The notes under the pieces were generated by a model. It worked only from the letters and a program-made list of their open reading frames with translations. It was not told where the DNA came from and searched no databases. From contig CAVHCX010000032.1 in NCBI GenBank assembly GCA_963634745.1, forward strand, positions 1 to 34,848: a stretch of 34,848 nucleotides of DNA, written 5' to 3'. Shown here piece by piece: positions 16,039-25,141 of this stretch (positions are counted from its first letter, which is position 1; every line of letters starts with the position of its first letter). The position numbers were made by a program, and so were the translations under genes. This DNA is from CAKRJP01 sp963634745 (lineage in GTDB: Bacteria > Bacillota > Clostridia > Lachnospirales > Lachnospiraceae).

Positions 16039-17535
16039 CTATACCTGGTCTACAAAGCGAAGGAAGGCTTCCTTTCCTTCTTTGGTTCTGGCATAGACAC
16101 CTGCATGCTCCAATACTTTTGCAAATACCAAGCCCACTTCTTCCTGAATAATCTCCCAGGCATTTTCCTTGGTAAGCTTATGTCTTGTAAGGATCTCCTC
16201 TCCCCAATCTGCATGGGATGCCGTCAGAGGATCTTCCCTTAAATCTTCCCCTGCCGCTAACTTTTCAGCTACCGCAGCAAGTTCTGTCTTTAAACGTCCA
16301 GGCAGGATTGCAAGACCCATAACCTCGATGAGGCCGATATTTTCCTTCTTAATGTGGTGAAGCTCTGCGTGCGGATGGTAAAGGCCCAGCGGGTGCTCCT
16401 TGGTAGTCAGGTTATTCCGAAGCACCAGGTCTAACTCATAGTCTTCCCCTCTTCTTCTGGCGATCGGGGTAATGGTATTGTGAGGCTCCCCGTCTGTCTC
16501 TGCAAAGATATTTACAGATGCATCCGTATATCCTCTCCAGCTTCCCAAAATCTTATCCGCCAGGTCTACCAGTCTCTCGGGATCCTTGGCCTTCAAACGA
16601 ATGACAGACATGGGCCATTTTACAATTCCGGCCTCCACGTCCTCAAATCCTCCGAAGGAAACTTTTGTCTCCACAGGGGCCTTCTCCATAGCGAAGGTAT
16701 AGTGGCCTCCCTGGAAATGGTCGTGGGCCAGGATCGATCCTCCTACGATCGGAAGATCTGCATTGGATCCTACGAAATAATGAGGGAACTGTCCCACAAA
16801 GTCTAATAATTTGCCAAAGCAAGCCCTGTCAATCTTCATCGGGGTATGGATTTTATTAAAGCAAATGCAATGCTCGTTATAGTATACATAAGGAGAATAT
16901 TGTAAATACCAAGGGGCTCCGTTAATGCAAATCGGTACGATTCTGTGATTTTGTCTTGCCGGGAAATTTAAGCGTCCCGGATATCCCTCATTTTCCTCAC
17001 AGAGCATACACTTAGGATAATTCGATGCCACCTGGTTTCTTGCTGCCGCAATGGCCTTAGGGTCCTTCTCAGGTTTTGATAGGTTGATGGAAATATCCAT
17101 CTGGCCGTATTCTGTCTGGGACTTCCACCGCATATCCTTTACGATACGGTCTCTTCTTATGTAGTTGGTATCCTGACTGAATTCATAGTACCAGTCGGTC
17201 GCCTTCTTTGAAGATTCTGCCACAAGATTCTTAAATTTCTTTCGCACCTGGGAAGGTCTCGGTGTGATGCTTCCCATTATTTTTGTATCAAAGAGGTCTC
17301 TGTATGCAATAGAATTTTCTTTTAGGACGCCTCTTTCATTGGCATCATCCATAAGCCATGAAAGGATTTCATGTAATTCTAATCCCTCTGCCTCCGGGGA
17401 TTCTTCCCACTCAAAGGATTCTAACTCCAATACATTTAAGATACTATTCACTGCCCAAGCCTTTTCTTCCTCTTCTACCAAACCCTTGTCCAAGGCATAG
17501 TTTACAAGGCTGGTGATCCATGCATTTCTGCTCAT
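16039..17535 (-). CDS. galT: Galactose-1-phosphate uridylyltransferase, class 2
   Basis: GalT swaps UMP from UDP-glucose to galactose-1-phosphate in the Leloir pathway. At 498 residues it is the long Bacillus/Lactobacillus-type enzyme (GalT class 2), not the 340-residue E. coli type. Visible features are CMLC at 176-179 (putative metal-binding pair), APWYLQYSPYVYYNEHCI, and the conserved HDHFQGG at 271-277 in the expected active-site region. A GGGGGA site precedes the ATG. It follows galK by 38 bases and ends at a strong terminator. No galE is in the window, so the epimerase step is encoded elsewhere. Confidence 0.95.
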   Translation of the reverse strand: MSRNAWITSLVNYALDKGLVEEEEKAWAVNSILNVLELESFEWEESPEAEGLELHEILSWLMDDANERGVLKENSIAYRDLFDTKIMGSITPRPSQVRKKFKNLVAESSKKATDWYYEFSQDTNYIRRDRIVKDMRWKSQTEYGQMDISINLSKPEKDPKAIAAARNQVASNYPKCMLCEENEGYPGRLNFPARQNHRIVPICINGAPWYLQYSPYVYYNEHCICFNKIHTPMKIDRACFGKLLDFVGQFPHYFVGSNADLPIVGGSILAHDHFQGGHYTFAMEKAPVETKVSFGGFEDVEAGIVKWPMSVIRLKAKDPERLVDLADKILGSWRGYTDASVNIFAETDGEPHNTITPIARRRGEDYELDLVLRNNLTTKEHPLGLYHPHAELHHIKKENIGLIEVMGLAILPGRLKTELAAVAEKLAAGEDLREDPLTASHADWGEEILTRHKLTKENAWEIIQEEVGLVFAKVLEHAGVYARTKEGKEAFLRFVDQV

Positions 17536-17573
17536 TTTAGCTTATCCCCCATTTCTTAATTTTAATCTAAAAT

Positions 17574-18860
17574 TTATTCAGAAAGAACGATTCCTCCTGC
17601 AGGTCTTATATTCAGCACATGGCAGCATCCCTTCTTTAACATCTTCTCCATGTCTGCCTTGAAGCTATCTACATTCTCAAGAGGTACAAAAGCCTGTAAG
17701 GTTCCTGCAAATCCTCCACCGTGGACACGGCAAGCTCCCTTGCCCTTTAATGCAATCTCAGCTACCGCCAGAGCCACTGCCATATCCTGGTGTTCTACGG
17801 CACCACTTGGAGTAATATTCTGCAAAAGTTCCCAGGAAGAACGGCCGGATTCTCTGATGATTCTTAAGAATTCTTCCTTATTTCCCTGGTTTAAGGCATC
17901 TGCCTCTAATACAGCAAATCTGTTATCTGCAAAGAAGTGCATAGCCCGAAGAACTGCCTGGTCCCCAACTGCCTTTCGAACCTCCGGCAATGCATTTAAG
18001 AAATCTTCCTCCTCTACATCTCTTAGAACTTTCTTTCCAAAGTATTCTGCCACCTTGCACATATCTCTTGGAATAGCAGCGTATTCACCGGTAAGGGCCG
18101 CATGGTCAGCTCCACTGTCTACGATGCAAAGAGCAAGTCCCATAGCCTTAAGATCTGCTGCCACCGGGCGAACCACCGGTGCCTCCGGATCCTTAAAATC
18201 TATAGCAACAGCCTCTCCTACAGAGGAAGCAGTCTGGTCCATAAGTCCACTTGGTTTTCCGAAGTAAATATTCTCTGCCTTCTGACCAATCTTTGCAAGA
18301 GTTACGGCATCCAACTCATCCTTGCAGAAGAGATGATTTCCCACAACTCCTAATAGGATCTCACAGGCTGCGGAAGAAGAAAGTCCGGATCCCGGAAGTA
18401 CGCTGGATACGGCATAAATATCGCATCCTGCTACGGGATAACCTGCCTTTTTAAGCTCCGCAAAGACACCACGAACCAAGGATTCTGTTGTTTCTTTTTC
18501 CTCTTCTTTCGGGTCAGCCTCTGTAATATCAATGACAGTCATCGGCCATCCTTCTGACTGGAATCTTACCAGGTTGCTTCCATTCAATGCAACGCAGGAA
18601 AGGAAGTCCAAATTTACAGAAGCTGCCAATACATTGCCGTGCTGGTGGTCGGTATGGTTTCCTCCGATCTCTGTACGTCCCGGTGCGGAACAAAGGGCCA
18701 CTTCCCTGTCCTCCGGAATATCAAAGGTTTCCTTAAATGCTTTCATAACGTGTTCCACACGTTTTGTAGCTTCCTCCGGATCCTGATAACCGGCCTTTAA
18801 AAATGCCGCCTTCAGTTCCTGTTTTTCCACCATCTGATACAGCTCATTCCATTTTTTCAT
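17574..18860 (-). CDS. galK: Galactokinase
   Basis: A GHMP-family kinase of 428 residues that phosphorylates galactose at C1 in the cytoplasm. The galactokinase signature GRTEIGGNHTDHQ is at 61-73, the ATP-binding motif VLPGSGLSSSAACE at 154-167, and the third GHMP motif GGGFAGT near the C-terminus. It is slightly longer than the E. coli enzyme because of an N-terminal extension of about 50 residues before APGRTE. A CGGAGG site precedes the ATG. The palindrome at 18896-18915 suggests its own regulated promoter, although transcription from the upstream operon is also possible because no terminator is visible. Confidence 0.96.
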   Translation of the reverse strand: MKKWNELYQMVEKQELKAAFLKAGYQDPEEATKRVEHVMKAFKETFDIPEDREVALCSAPGRTEIGGNHTDHQHGNVLAASVNLDFLSCVALNGSNLVRFQSEGWPMTVIDITEADPKEEEKETTESLVRGVFAELKKAGYPVAGCDIYAVSSVLPGSGLSSSAACEILLGVVGNHLFCKDELDAVTLAKIGQKAENIYFGKPSGLMDQTASSVGEAVAIDFKDPEAPVVRPVAADLKAMGLALCIVDSGADHAALTGEYAAIPRDMCKVAEYFGKKVLRDVEEEDFLNALPEVRKAVGDQAVLRAMHFFADNRFAVLEADALNQGNKEEFLRIIRESGRSSWELLQNITPSGAVEHQDMAVALAVAEIALKGKGACRVHGGGFAGTLQAFVPLENVDSFKADMEKMLKKGCCHVLNIRPAGGIVLSE

Positions 18861-18881
18861 CTTTCGTTTCCTCCGTTTTTC

Positions 18882-18915
18882 CTTATATCTTTTTCAAATT
18901 ACTGTCTAGTAATTT
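18882..18915 (-). promoter_or_regulatory. Possible galK promoter with palindromic operator
   Basis: AAATTACT (18896-18903) and AGTAATTT (18908-18915) are perfect 8-bp inverted arms around GTCT. On the minus strand TAGACA (18903-18908), a 15-base spacer and TATAAG (18882-18887) could be a promoter overlapped by this palindrome. The spacer is short, so the promoter call is weak; the palindrome itself is exact. Confidence 0.45.
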
Positions 18916-18942
18916 TTCTGCTTTTCATCCTTTGGTATCATA

Positions 18943-19515
18943 TCACATTTTCCTCAAAAAATGTTCCCTATTTGGATATTCTTTTCGGTATGCTTTTAGG
19001 GCTGCCTCCCTAAGCAAGGCATACTCTTTATCCATGTGCAAGAGGCGGGGTGCTTCATAGACTATGACACTGATTTGATCTGCAATTTTCTTTGCTATGC
19101 CCTCCGAAGAAAGCTGTCCCATCCCGAATACCATGGAGGTAAATCCTCTTCCCTGGCGGCTCACTTCTATAAATCGCAGGAATACATTCATAAGCTCGGC
19201 TTCTAAGATTTCTCGCTTCTCCTCTTCTAATTCTTCTGCATGCGCCAGGCCTAAATCCAAGAGAATTTTTGCCCCCTGGCGTTTTTTCTTCCCTCCGGGA
19301 TCTAAGCCGCTTCCCTCCGCCAGGTATTTTAGTTCCATTAAAGCTCCCACAAAGGCATCCTTCGAAGGCCTTCTTTTTCCATAGCGTGCGATCCAAATTT
19401 TCCTGCGGAATTCATTGTCGGAAGGATTCCCTTCATCCTCATGTTCTTTTAATAATTCAAGCCTTTTATTGGCATCGGTCTCCCTGTAAAACGCTTCCAG
19501 CCAGCCTTCTTCCAT
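18943..19515 (-). CDS. Conserved cytoplasmic protein of unknown function (DUF6553-like)
   Basis: A soluble, highly charged, mostly helical 190-residue protein with no signal peptide or catalytic motif I recognise. The pattern (KRLELLKEH near the start, IWIARYGKR, a lysine-rich GGKKKRQGAK stretch, and VFGMGQLSSEGIAKKIA) recalls a Lachnospiraceae family annotated DUF6553, from memory and unsearched. A GGAG lies 10 bases before the ATG. It sits between the sugar-binding/sensor genes and galK, 55 bases after one and 82 before the other, on the same strand. That suggests co-transcription, but many such proteins travel with unrelated operons. Confidence 0.6.
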   Translation of the reverse strand: MEEGWLEAFYRETDANKRLELLKEHEDEGNPSDNEFRRKIWIARYGKRRPSKDAFVGALMELKYLAEGSGLDPGGKKKRQGAKILLDLGLAHAEELEEEKREILEAELMNVFLRFIEVSRQGRGFTSMVFGMGQLSSEGIAKKIADQISVIVYEAPRLLHMDKEYALLREAALKAYRKEYPNREHFLRKM

Positions 19516-19570
19516 TCTCTGCTTACTCCTATCTACTTGCTTTTATCTAAAATCTAATAGGTCCCTAGCC

Positions 19571-20632
19571 TTATCTTCCCACAAAGCTGTCCACATTATC
19601 TGCAGCCACTCTCCGGTACTTGGCAGTATAATATTTCCCGTCCTCAAGTTTCATCTCATCCAAGGATTTTTCTTGATAAAGAAGCAGGGTCATTTTTGCC
19701 ATCTGCCTGGCTAAGTCCTCCCGGTCCTGATAAACCGTCCCCTGGACGGTCCCATCCTTGATTCCTGCCAGAGCATCCGAAAGGCCATCAATCCCGAAGA
19801 TCGCAGGCCACTTAGATGAATCGATCCCTGCCTTCTCATAGGCTTCCACAGCCCCCAGGGCCATCTCATCATTGTTGGATAAAATAAGTTCTACCTGGTC
19901 TGCATATTGACTAATGATGCGGCTGATCCGATTCTCTGCCTGCCCCCTCTTCCAATCGGCAAATTGATTGCTTATCTTTTCTAGCTGTACCCCCTGGTCC
20001 ATAAGGGTTTTTACTGATACCTCCGTACGGCTAATGGAATCCTGGTGGCCTGCCTCTCCTACCAGCATGACATACTGGATCTTACCGTCCTGATTTCGAT
20101 CCAATTCCGGATGGTCCTTGATATAATCCGCCGCCATTTTCCCCTGTATAATGCCGGACTCCTCTGCATCACAGCCAATATAATATAGCTTATCCCACTG
20201 ATAGAGGTCCTCTCTTACCGGTTCCCTGTTAAAGAAAAGTACAGGAATTTCATTTTCCTTTGCCATCTTAATAATTTTGGAGGGAGCCGTTCGGTCTACA
20301 AGATTGACACACAGGATATCACAGCCTGCATCAATCATTTCCTCCACCACCTGGTCCTGGTCCTCCTGGTCATCTCCGCCGGATTTTACGGATACGATCA
20401 CATTCAGCTCATCGCTTTCCTTTTTCTTCAGGTCTTCCTTTAGATTGTCTGTAAGGGCATTGATGTTGGGATCATCCTGGCTGTAAGTCACGATTCCCAC
20501 ACGGAGGATTCCTGTATGAGAAGTCTCCTTCCTTCCACATCCTGTACTTACTAAAAGTGGCAAGACCAGAGAGAGGCCTAGAATTTTTTTCCAATTACTT
20601 GCTGTAATATAAAAACTTTTCCATCTCTTCAT
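19571..20632 (-). CDS. Galactose/glucose-binding lipoprotein, canonical MglB-like, probably a sensor
   Basis: A 353-residue lipoprotein: signal peptide, lipobox LVSTGC with lipid Cys32, then a type I periplasmic-binding fold in normal order. Shared MglB landmarks appear in sequence: DAGCDILCVNLVD, FFNREP, the calcium loop DRNQDGKIQ, GHQDSISR, LSNNDEMALG and FGIDGLSDA. The Phe that stacks on sugar in E. coli MglB is not conserved (DDPNIN), so its specificity may differ. It overlaps the end of the preceding binding protein by 38 bases and no ribosome site is obvious at the first ATG, so the start is uncertain. Grouping with YesM/YesN rather than with permease genes suggests it presents sugar to the kinase. 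Confidence 0.82.
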   Translation of the reverse strand: MKRWKSFYITASNWKKILGLSLVLPLLVSTGCGRKETSHTGILRVGIVTYSQDDPNINALTDNLKEDLKKKESDELNVIVSVKSGGDDQEDQDQVVEEMIDAGCDILCVNLVDRTAPSKIIKMAKENEIPVLFFNREPVREDLYQWDKLYYIGCDAEESGIIQGKMAADYIKDHPELDRNQDGKIQYVMLVGEAGHQDSISRTEVSVKTLMDQGVQLEKISNQFADWKRGQAENRISRIISQYADQVELILSNNDEMALGAVEAYEKAGIDSSKWPAIFGIDGLSDALAGIKDGTVQGTVYQDREDLARQMAKMTLLLYQEKSLDEMKLEDGKYYTAKYRRVAADNVDSFVGR

Positions 20633-21551
20633 CTGAAAATATACGCTCCCTGTCTACTAGCTTTACCCCTGTCTCATAGCTTGTCATCTCATAGGAGAAG
20701 GTCTTTAGTTTTTTAGCCATCTCCTCCACGCTCTTATAGCCGATTTCATAACCGTCATAAAGGATTAATCCCCGAATATTTCCGCTATCTAAAAAGGCAA
20801 TGGCCTTTTCTCCTGTTCCGATCCCATAAACCAAGGCGTCCTTATAAGATCCGTCCGTCGCTTGCTGTCCAATCTCCTCCAGACAAGCAGGGTCCAGAAC
20901 AAACAAGGCATCCACAGCGGATTTGCTGCCAATCTGTTCCAGCACATCTGCTCCCTTTTTCTTATAGGCAATCCAGGAAATTTCCCCTTTCTTTTCCTTC
21001 AAGGCCGCTTTAAGGCCCTCGATTACAGAAACTGTGGACGCATCCTCCTGCCAGCCGGCTACCAGGCCCACCTTAAGATTCTTATCTTCTATCTGCTGCC
21101 CAAGAGTGTAACCCAGCTGATAATCATCCGGCCCTATGACAGGATAGGTGAATGTTTCTTCTGTATCTTCCCCATAGAGGCCTTCTGTCACCAGCATGAG
21201 GGGAACGGATCCCAGTTTTTCCTGCAGCATTTCCTTCGTATCGCTTCCCGGGGCCGGTCGTAGGATAAATCCATCAATATTATTATTCAGCTGTTCCTTT
21301 ATAGTTTCTTCCTGGGCGTCTGCATTTTCAAATTCATCGGTATTGCAGATAATCAGATGAATATCTTCCTCTTCTGCCGCCTGCTTCATGCCCGTAACGA
21401 CTAAGTCCCATCCCGCATCTCCGGAATCCGGCAGGATGACCGCCACTCTTTTTTGGGGAATGTTCTGATTAAAAATTCTACCGACACAAATGATCAACAA
21501 AATAAGCAAGATCATTTCCGCCACAAGAAAGGGCCACCTAATTTTCTTCAT
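20595..21551 (-). CDS. Membrane-anchored sugar-binding protein, RbsB-like fold
   Basis: This 318-residue protein has one N-terminal membrane segment (about 9-27) without a lipobox, then a type I binding-protein fold (Peripl_BP_4): KRVAVILPDSGDAGW, LNNNIDGFILRP, GPDDYQLGYTLGQQ, VGLVAGWQEDAS and LILYDGYEIGY. An uncleaved anchor is probable, so it would sit on the outer membrane face next to the kinase. It overlaps the kinase gene by 14 bases and the next binding-protein gene by 38, indicating tight coupling. Similar kinase plus binding-protein sets in Firmicutes act as sugar sensors. The ligand is unknown; galactose is inferred from the locus. Confidence 0.8.
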   Translation of the reverse strand: MKKIRWPFLVAEMILLILLIICVGRIFNQNIPQKRVAVILPDSGDAGWDLVVTGMKQAAEEEDIHLIICNTDEFENADAQEETIKEQLNNNIDGFILRPAPGSDTKEMLQEKLGSVPLMLVTEGLYGEDTEETFTYPVIGPDDYQLGYTLGQQIEDKNLKVGLVAGWQEDASTVSVIEGLKAALKEKKGEISWIAYKKKGADVLEQIGSKSAVDALFVLDPACLEEIGQQATDGSYKDALVYGIGTGEKAIAFLDSGNIRGLILYDGYEIGYKSVEEMAKKLKTFSYEMTSYETGVKLVDRERIFSDEEMEKFLYYSK

Positions 21552-23376
21552 GATCTTTTATCCCCCGTCCGTACTTTTGTGTCTCCAGTTTTTCCACATT
21601 CTCCTCGCTATAAGGGATGGCCGGGATGTGGATCACTACCTTAGTCCCTTCGTCCGGCTCACTGTAAACTTCCAAGCCATATTCCTTACCATAAATCAGT
21701 TGAATCCTGGAATGGACATTAATAATTCCGACCCCGGACCCATGTTTTGGCACCCTTTCATTCTTGGTCAGGATGTTTTCCAATATCTCCTCTCGCATTC
21801 CCAGGCCATTGTCTTCCACAGAAATGTAAATGTCCTGATCCTTTTTCTCTCCCCGGATGATAATCTTTCCCCCGTCATCCTCATCCATATTTCCAACTCC
21901 GTAATAAATAGCATTTTCCAAAAGAGGCTGGATGACCAGCTTTACGATTGAGTAGTCTTTTATTTCTTCGTCCATCAAAAATTCTACCGCGAATCGGTTC
22001 TTATAACGGACGCTCTGGATCTTCATATAGCTTTTACTATGTTGAAATTCATCGGAGATAGGAATGATAGTCTTTCCCTTCGAGAGGCTGACTCTAAGGA
22101 GTTTGCCAAGTTCCGAAATCATCATGACTGCCTCATCATTTTTCTTAGCTTCCACCATCCAGGTAATGGACTCTAAGGTATTGTAAAGAAAATGAGGATT
22201 GATCTGACTTTGTAAGGCTGCAAGTTCACTTTTTCTCCGTTTCGTCTGCTGCTCTATGATTTCATCCATAAGAGCCTCAATCTTCTCATAGGACCTTTGC
22301 ACCGAAAGACCCAAATGTCTGATTTCCGAAGAGCCACCGACATAAATATCCGGTTTTCCCCCTGCCTCATAGGCTTTCACAGACCGCTCCAACTCTTGAA
22401 TGGGCTCTGAGATTTTCCCCGAGATCACCCGGTTGGCCTGGATCAACATCATAAGAAGGACCAGGATCGTTGCAAGAATATATGACCGAAAGCTGTTAAT
22501 ACTATTGTCTCTAAGGGTCCGTGGAATGACCCCCACCAACTTCCAGCCGGTATAGGAAAGACTTCCAATGACCACCTGGGCCTCTCCTCCGTCCAAGTTT
22601 TCTTCATAGACTCCGTCTTCTAAGCCGGATAAGTTAAGACTCTCTTCTTCAAATAGCCCCCAGTTCATCTGGGTCTCCTTAGGATGATAGATGATCTCTC
22701 CCTCTCGGTTACAGAGATAATAGTAGATGCCATCGGAAGAATCATTGATGCTATCTAAGGCATCTTGAATGGCAGAATACTTAAAGTCAATAAGCAAGAC
22801 CCCTAAGCCCGGCTGCTTTCCATCATTTATGTCCACCGCAGTGCTAAAGGAGATGACCCGCTGATAGCGATAGGTCCCGTCAAAGAAGAGATTCTGGATA
22901 TGGGGCATAGAAATCTGAATATTTTCAATATCCTTTTTGGCCGAAAGAAACCAGTCTTGCTCTGAGACCTCTGTCCCTTCTTTCTCCATAGCCACAGGTT
23001 CTGACAAAAGCAGCTTCCCATCGGACCCGTAGAGGGCCAAGCTTTGAATCTGATTTGAATTAACCTCATAGAGGAGACTCATCTGATCAGTAAATTCCTG
23101 ACTGGAAATATCATTTTCCTGAATGATATTATAGTTTGCCGCATTCACGACTTGACGAATATCCGTAAGGTCTGAATTCAAGCGGTCCACGGTACTTTCT
23201 ACCCTAGCTTGGGTATCCGACACTCTTGTCTCATCCAAGGTCAGCTTAAAGCGATGGTAGAGCAAAAATCCCATGACCATAATAACCACCAAGGTTACCA
23301 GCATCAGGACTGTCATCAGCATGGTCTGAATATTAATTTTCATAAAATCTCGAAGATCTTTTTTTATGAATTTCAA
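21538..23376 (-). CDS. YesM-like sensor histidine kinase
   Basis: A 612-residue kinase: membrane helix 1 (about 19-41), an extracellular double-Cache-type domain (about 42-292) containing DWFLSAKKD and GWKLVGVIP, membrane helix 2 (about 297-317), a HAMP-like linker, then the His_kinase box with His395 in QINPHFLYNTLESI. The ATPase domain (about 480-605) has QPLLENAIYYGV and GSGVGIINV. This is the YesM (HPK7) class that pairs with AraC-type regulators for carbohydrate use. It starts 17 bases after the regulator and overlaps the binding-protein gene that follows. Confidence 0.93.
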   Translation of the reverse strand: MKFIKKDLRDFMKINIQTMLMTVLMLVTLVVIMVMGFLLYHRFKLTLDETRVSDTQARVESTVDRLNSDLTDIRQVVNAANYNIIQENDISSQEFTDQMSLLYEVNSNQIQSLALYGSDGKLLLSEPVAMEKEGTEVSEQDWFLSAKKDIENIQISMPHIQNLFFDGTYRYQRVISFSTAVDINDGKQPGLGVLLIDFKYSAIQDALDSINDSSDGIYYYLCNREGEIIYHPKETQMNWGLFEEESLNLSGLEDGVYEENLDGGEAQVVIGSLSYTGWKLVGVIPRTLRDNSINSFRSYILATILVLLMMLIQANRVISGKISEPIQELERSVKAYEAGGKPDIYVGGSSEIRHLGLSVQRSYEKIEALMDEIIEQQTKRRKSELAALQSQINPHFLYNTLESITWMVEAKKNDEAVMMISELGKLLRVSLSKGKTIIPISDEFQHSKSYMKIQSVRYKNRFAVEFLMDEEIKDYSIVKLVIQPLLENAIYYGVGNMDEDDGGKIIIRGEKKDQDIYISVEDNGLGMREEILENILTKNERVPKHGSGVGIINVHSRIQLIYGKEYGLEVYSEPDEGTKVVIHIPAIPYSEENVEKLETQKYGRGIKDHEEN

Positions 23377-23393
23377 TTTCTAAACGCTCCCTC

Positions 23394-25007
23394 TTATTTT
23401 TTCAATTTTTCCGCCCGATATTTAGAGGGAGAAACTCCATATTTTTTCTTAAAGACATAGCCAAAGTAATTGGCATCCTGGTAGCCAACCTTCTCCGCAA
23501 TGGCATAGCTCTTCTCCTGGGTATAAAAGAGGAGTTTTTCCGCCACCTCCATCCGATAATCTGTCAGATAAGAAATAAAGGCCTGGCCGGTTTCCTTCTT
23601 AAAAACCGAAGAGAAATAGGAATTGGAGACCCCTAATTTGGAACAAACCATATCCAGGGAAATGTCACTGTCCATATAATAGTCCTTGACAAGCTTTTTG
23701 GCGTCTGTCACCAACCTCTTAGAGGAAGAATCCCTGGCATTGCTGAGCTGATGGCTGATGACCAAAGAAGCAGCCGTCACCCAATCGGTAAAAGCTCCTT
23801 CATCCATCTCCGGCACCTTCTTATAAATATTTTTGGAATCACCGATAATCTCATTAAAATCCAAAGAGTTATTCTCACAGAATCGGTAGAAGGCATTTAC
23901 GATTTCTAAGGCAGCCATATTGTACTGATTGATAGACCCTGCATTCTTCCGCATCTTCTCGATCTCTTTGCGAGCAGCCTCTTTGATTTCTTTCTCATCT
24001 CCCAGCTGAATACTTCGGTACAGATCCTTCATTCTGCTTTCTTCTGAAGGGAAAGACCGATTGCCTTCCTTGGGAACAACCTCGCCGATATTGATGGCCC
24101 GCCGGGTTCCATATAAGACCCGGTAGGAGACCGCCTCCCTGGCCCCCTCATAGGAAGTGTGGATCTCAAAAAGGCTGTCACAGGGACGGCCTACCCCGGC
24201 GGTCACCACAGCTTTCATCACCCGATAGGCCCACCTGCAGAAGCGGTCGCATGCATCTGTAGCCTGAGCCACTTTTTCCTCCGAATCAAGCTCCACAATC
24301 ACCACTGTATTTCCAAGATAAATAAATTCCTGACAACTGTTTTCCCTTCCCTCCTCCTTAATCCGTCTCTTAATCTCCCGCTCCACAGACAAGGATAAAA
24401 GCATAGGCTCCATCCCCTCCGGTATATGGTGGGAGGAGGTATGAAAGACCAGGCAGCAAAACAGGGGGCCATTCATAGTAATTTCATAGGAAGATAAGAA
24501 CCGCTTGTAGTCCTCCCATTCTACCCGGCCTTCTATCAAGGATACAAAAAAATTGGACCGAAGGGCCGGGAGGGAATCTTTAAAATAATTCTCTAGCTTT
24601 CTTATATTTAATTTTTCCTGCCGCTCATGGTCCAAGCTATCCTTAAGCCTAAGAAGACTTTCCGATAGTTCCGCTGCATTAATCGGCTTTAATATATATT
24701 CCTGCACATCTAAATGGACCGCTTCTTTTGCATATTCAAATTCATCAAAACCGGTGCACAGCATAATGCGAATGTTTGAATATTCCTGATTCAGCCTTCT
24801 TGTAAGCTCCAGTCCGTCCATATAGGGCATTCTTATATCTGTCAGCACCACATCCGGCTGTAATTTTTCCACCAGCTCTAAGGCCTTGACTCCATTGGTG
24901 GCACTTCCCACCAGCTGAAAATGTAAATCCTTCCAGCGAATCTTCCCTTCCATGGCATCGATCGCCTGAGGCTCATCATCCACCAAAAGCACCTTATACT
25001 CTTCCAT
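23394..25007 (-). CDS. YesN-like AraC-family response regulator
   Basis: A 537-residue regulator with a receiver domain (1-125; Asp10, Asp11, phosphoacceptor Asp57 in VLTDIRMPYMDG, Lys in ILKP), a long middle region (about 130-425) of unknown fold, and two C-terminal AraC helix-turn-helix motifs (about 435-535) with SLDMVCSKLGVSNSYFSSVFK and ANYFGYVFKKKYGVSPSKYR. AraC activators bind direct repeats; candidates lie upstream of mglB (29811-29853). It heads the operon of regulator, kinase and two binding proteins, and has its own promoter at 25057-25065. Confidence 0.93.
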   Translation of the reverse strand: MEEYKVLLVDDEPQAIDAMEGKIRWKDLHFQLVGSATNGVKALELVEKLQPDVVLTDIRMPYMDGLELTRRLNQEYSNIRIMLCTGFDEFEYAKEAVHLDVQEYILKPINAAELSESLLRLKDSLDHERQEKLNIRKLENYFKDSLPALRSNFFVSLIEGRVEWEDYKRFLSSYEITMNGPLFCCLVFHTSSHHIPEGMEPMLLSLSVEREIKRRIKEEGRENSCQEFIYLGNTVVIVELDSEEKVAQATDACDRFCRWAYRVMKAVVTAGVGRPCDSLFEIHTSYEGAREAVSYRVLYGTRRAINIGEVVPKEGNRSFPSEESRMKDLYRSIQLGDEKEIKEAARKEIEKMRKNAGSINQYNMAALEIVNAFYRFCENNSLDFNEIIGDSKNIYKKVPEMDEGAFTDWVTAASLVISHQLSNARDSSSKRLVTDAKKLVKDYYMDSDISLDMVCSKLGVSNSYFSSVFKKETGQAFISYLTDYRMEVAEKLLFYTQEKSYAIAEKVGYQDANYFGYVFKKKYGVSPSKYRAEKLKK

Positions 25008-25056
25008 AATTTTCCTTTTTCCCCTCTACAAGGAACTCCTTAAAATGCCTAAATCT

Positions 25057-25065
25057 ATTATAGCA
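25057..25065 (-). promoter_or_regulatory. Extended -10 promoter of the YesN-YesM operon
   Basis: On the minus strand TGCTATAAT is a perfect extended -10 element located 50 bases before the regulator ATG. No good -35 box is present, which extended -10 promoters tolerate. Confidence 0.6.
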
Positions 25066-25086
25066 AAATCAGGGTCCTTCATGCCA

Positions 25087-25127
25087 CAAAAGCCGTCTTC
25101 CATCCAAAAAAAGATGAACAGGCGGCT
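25087..25127 (-). terminator. Weak terminator after mglC
   Basis: An interrupted hairpin (AGCCGCCT pairing with AGACGGCT, plus GATG with CATC around a T-rich loop) is followed by only four T on the minus strand. It ends 15 bases after mglC and may let some transcription pass to the regulator genes. Confidence 0.55.
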
Positions 25128-25141
25128 CTTGATTCATTTAC

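Noticed and set aside
17650..18267. 205-codon plus-strand open frame opposite galK
   Set aside because: Antisense to the conserved galactokinase; composition reflects the complementary codons.
20595..21551. Sugar-binding protein without lipobox as a pseudogene
   Set aside because: The fold is complete and an N-terminal anchor helix explains surface retention; gene overlaps show it is translated with its neighbours.
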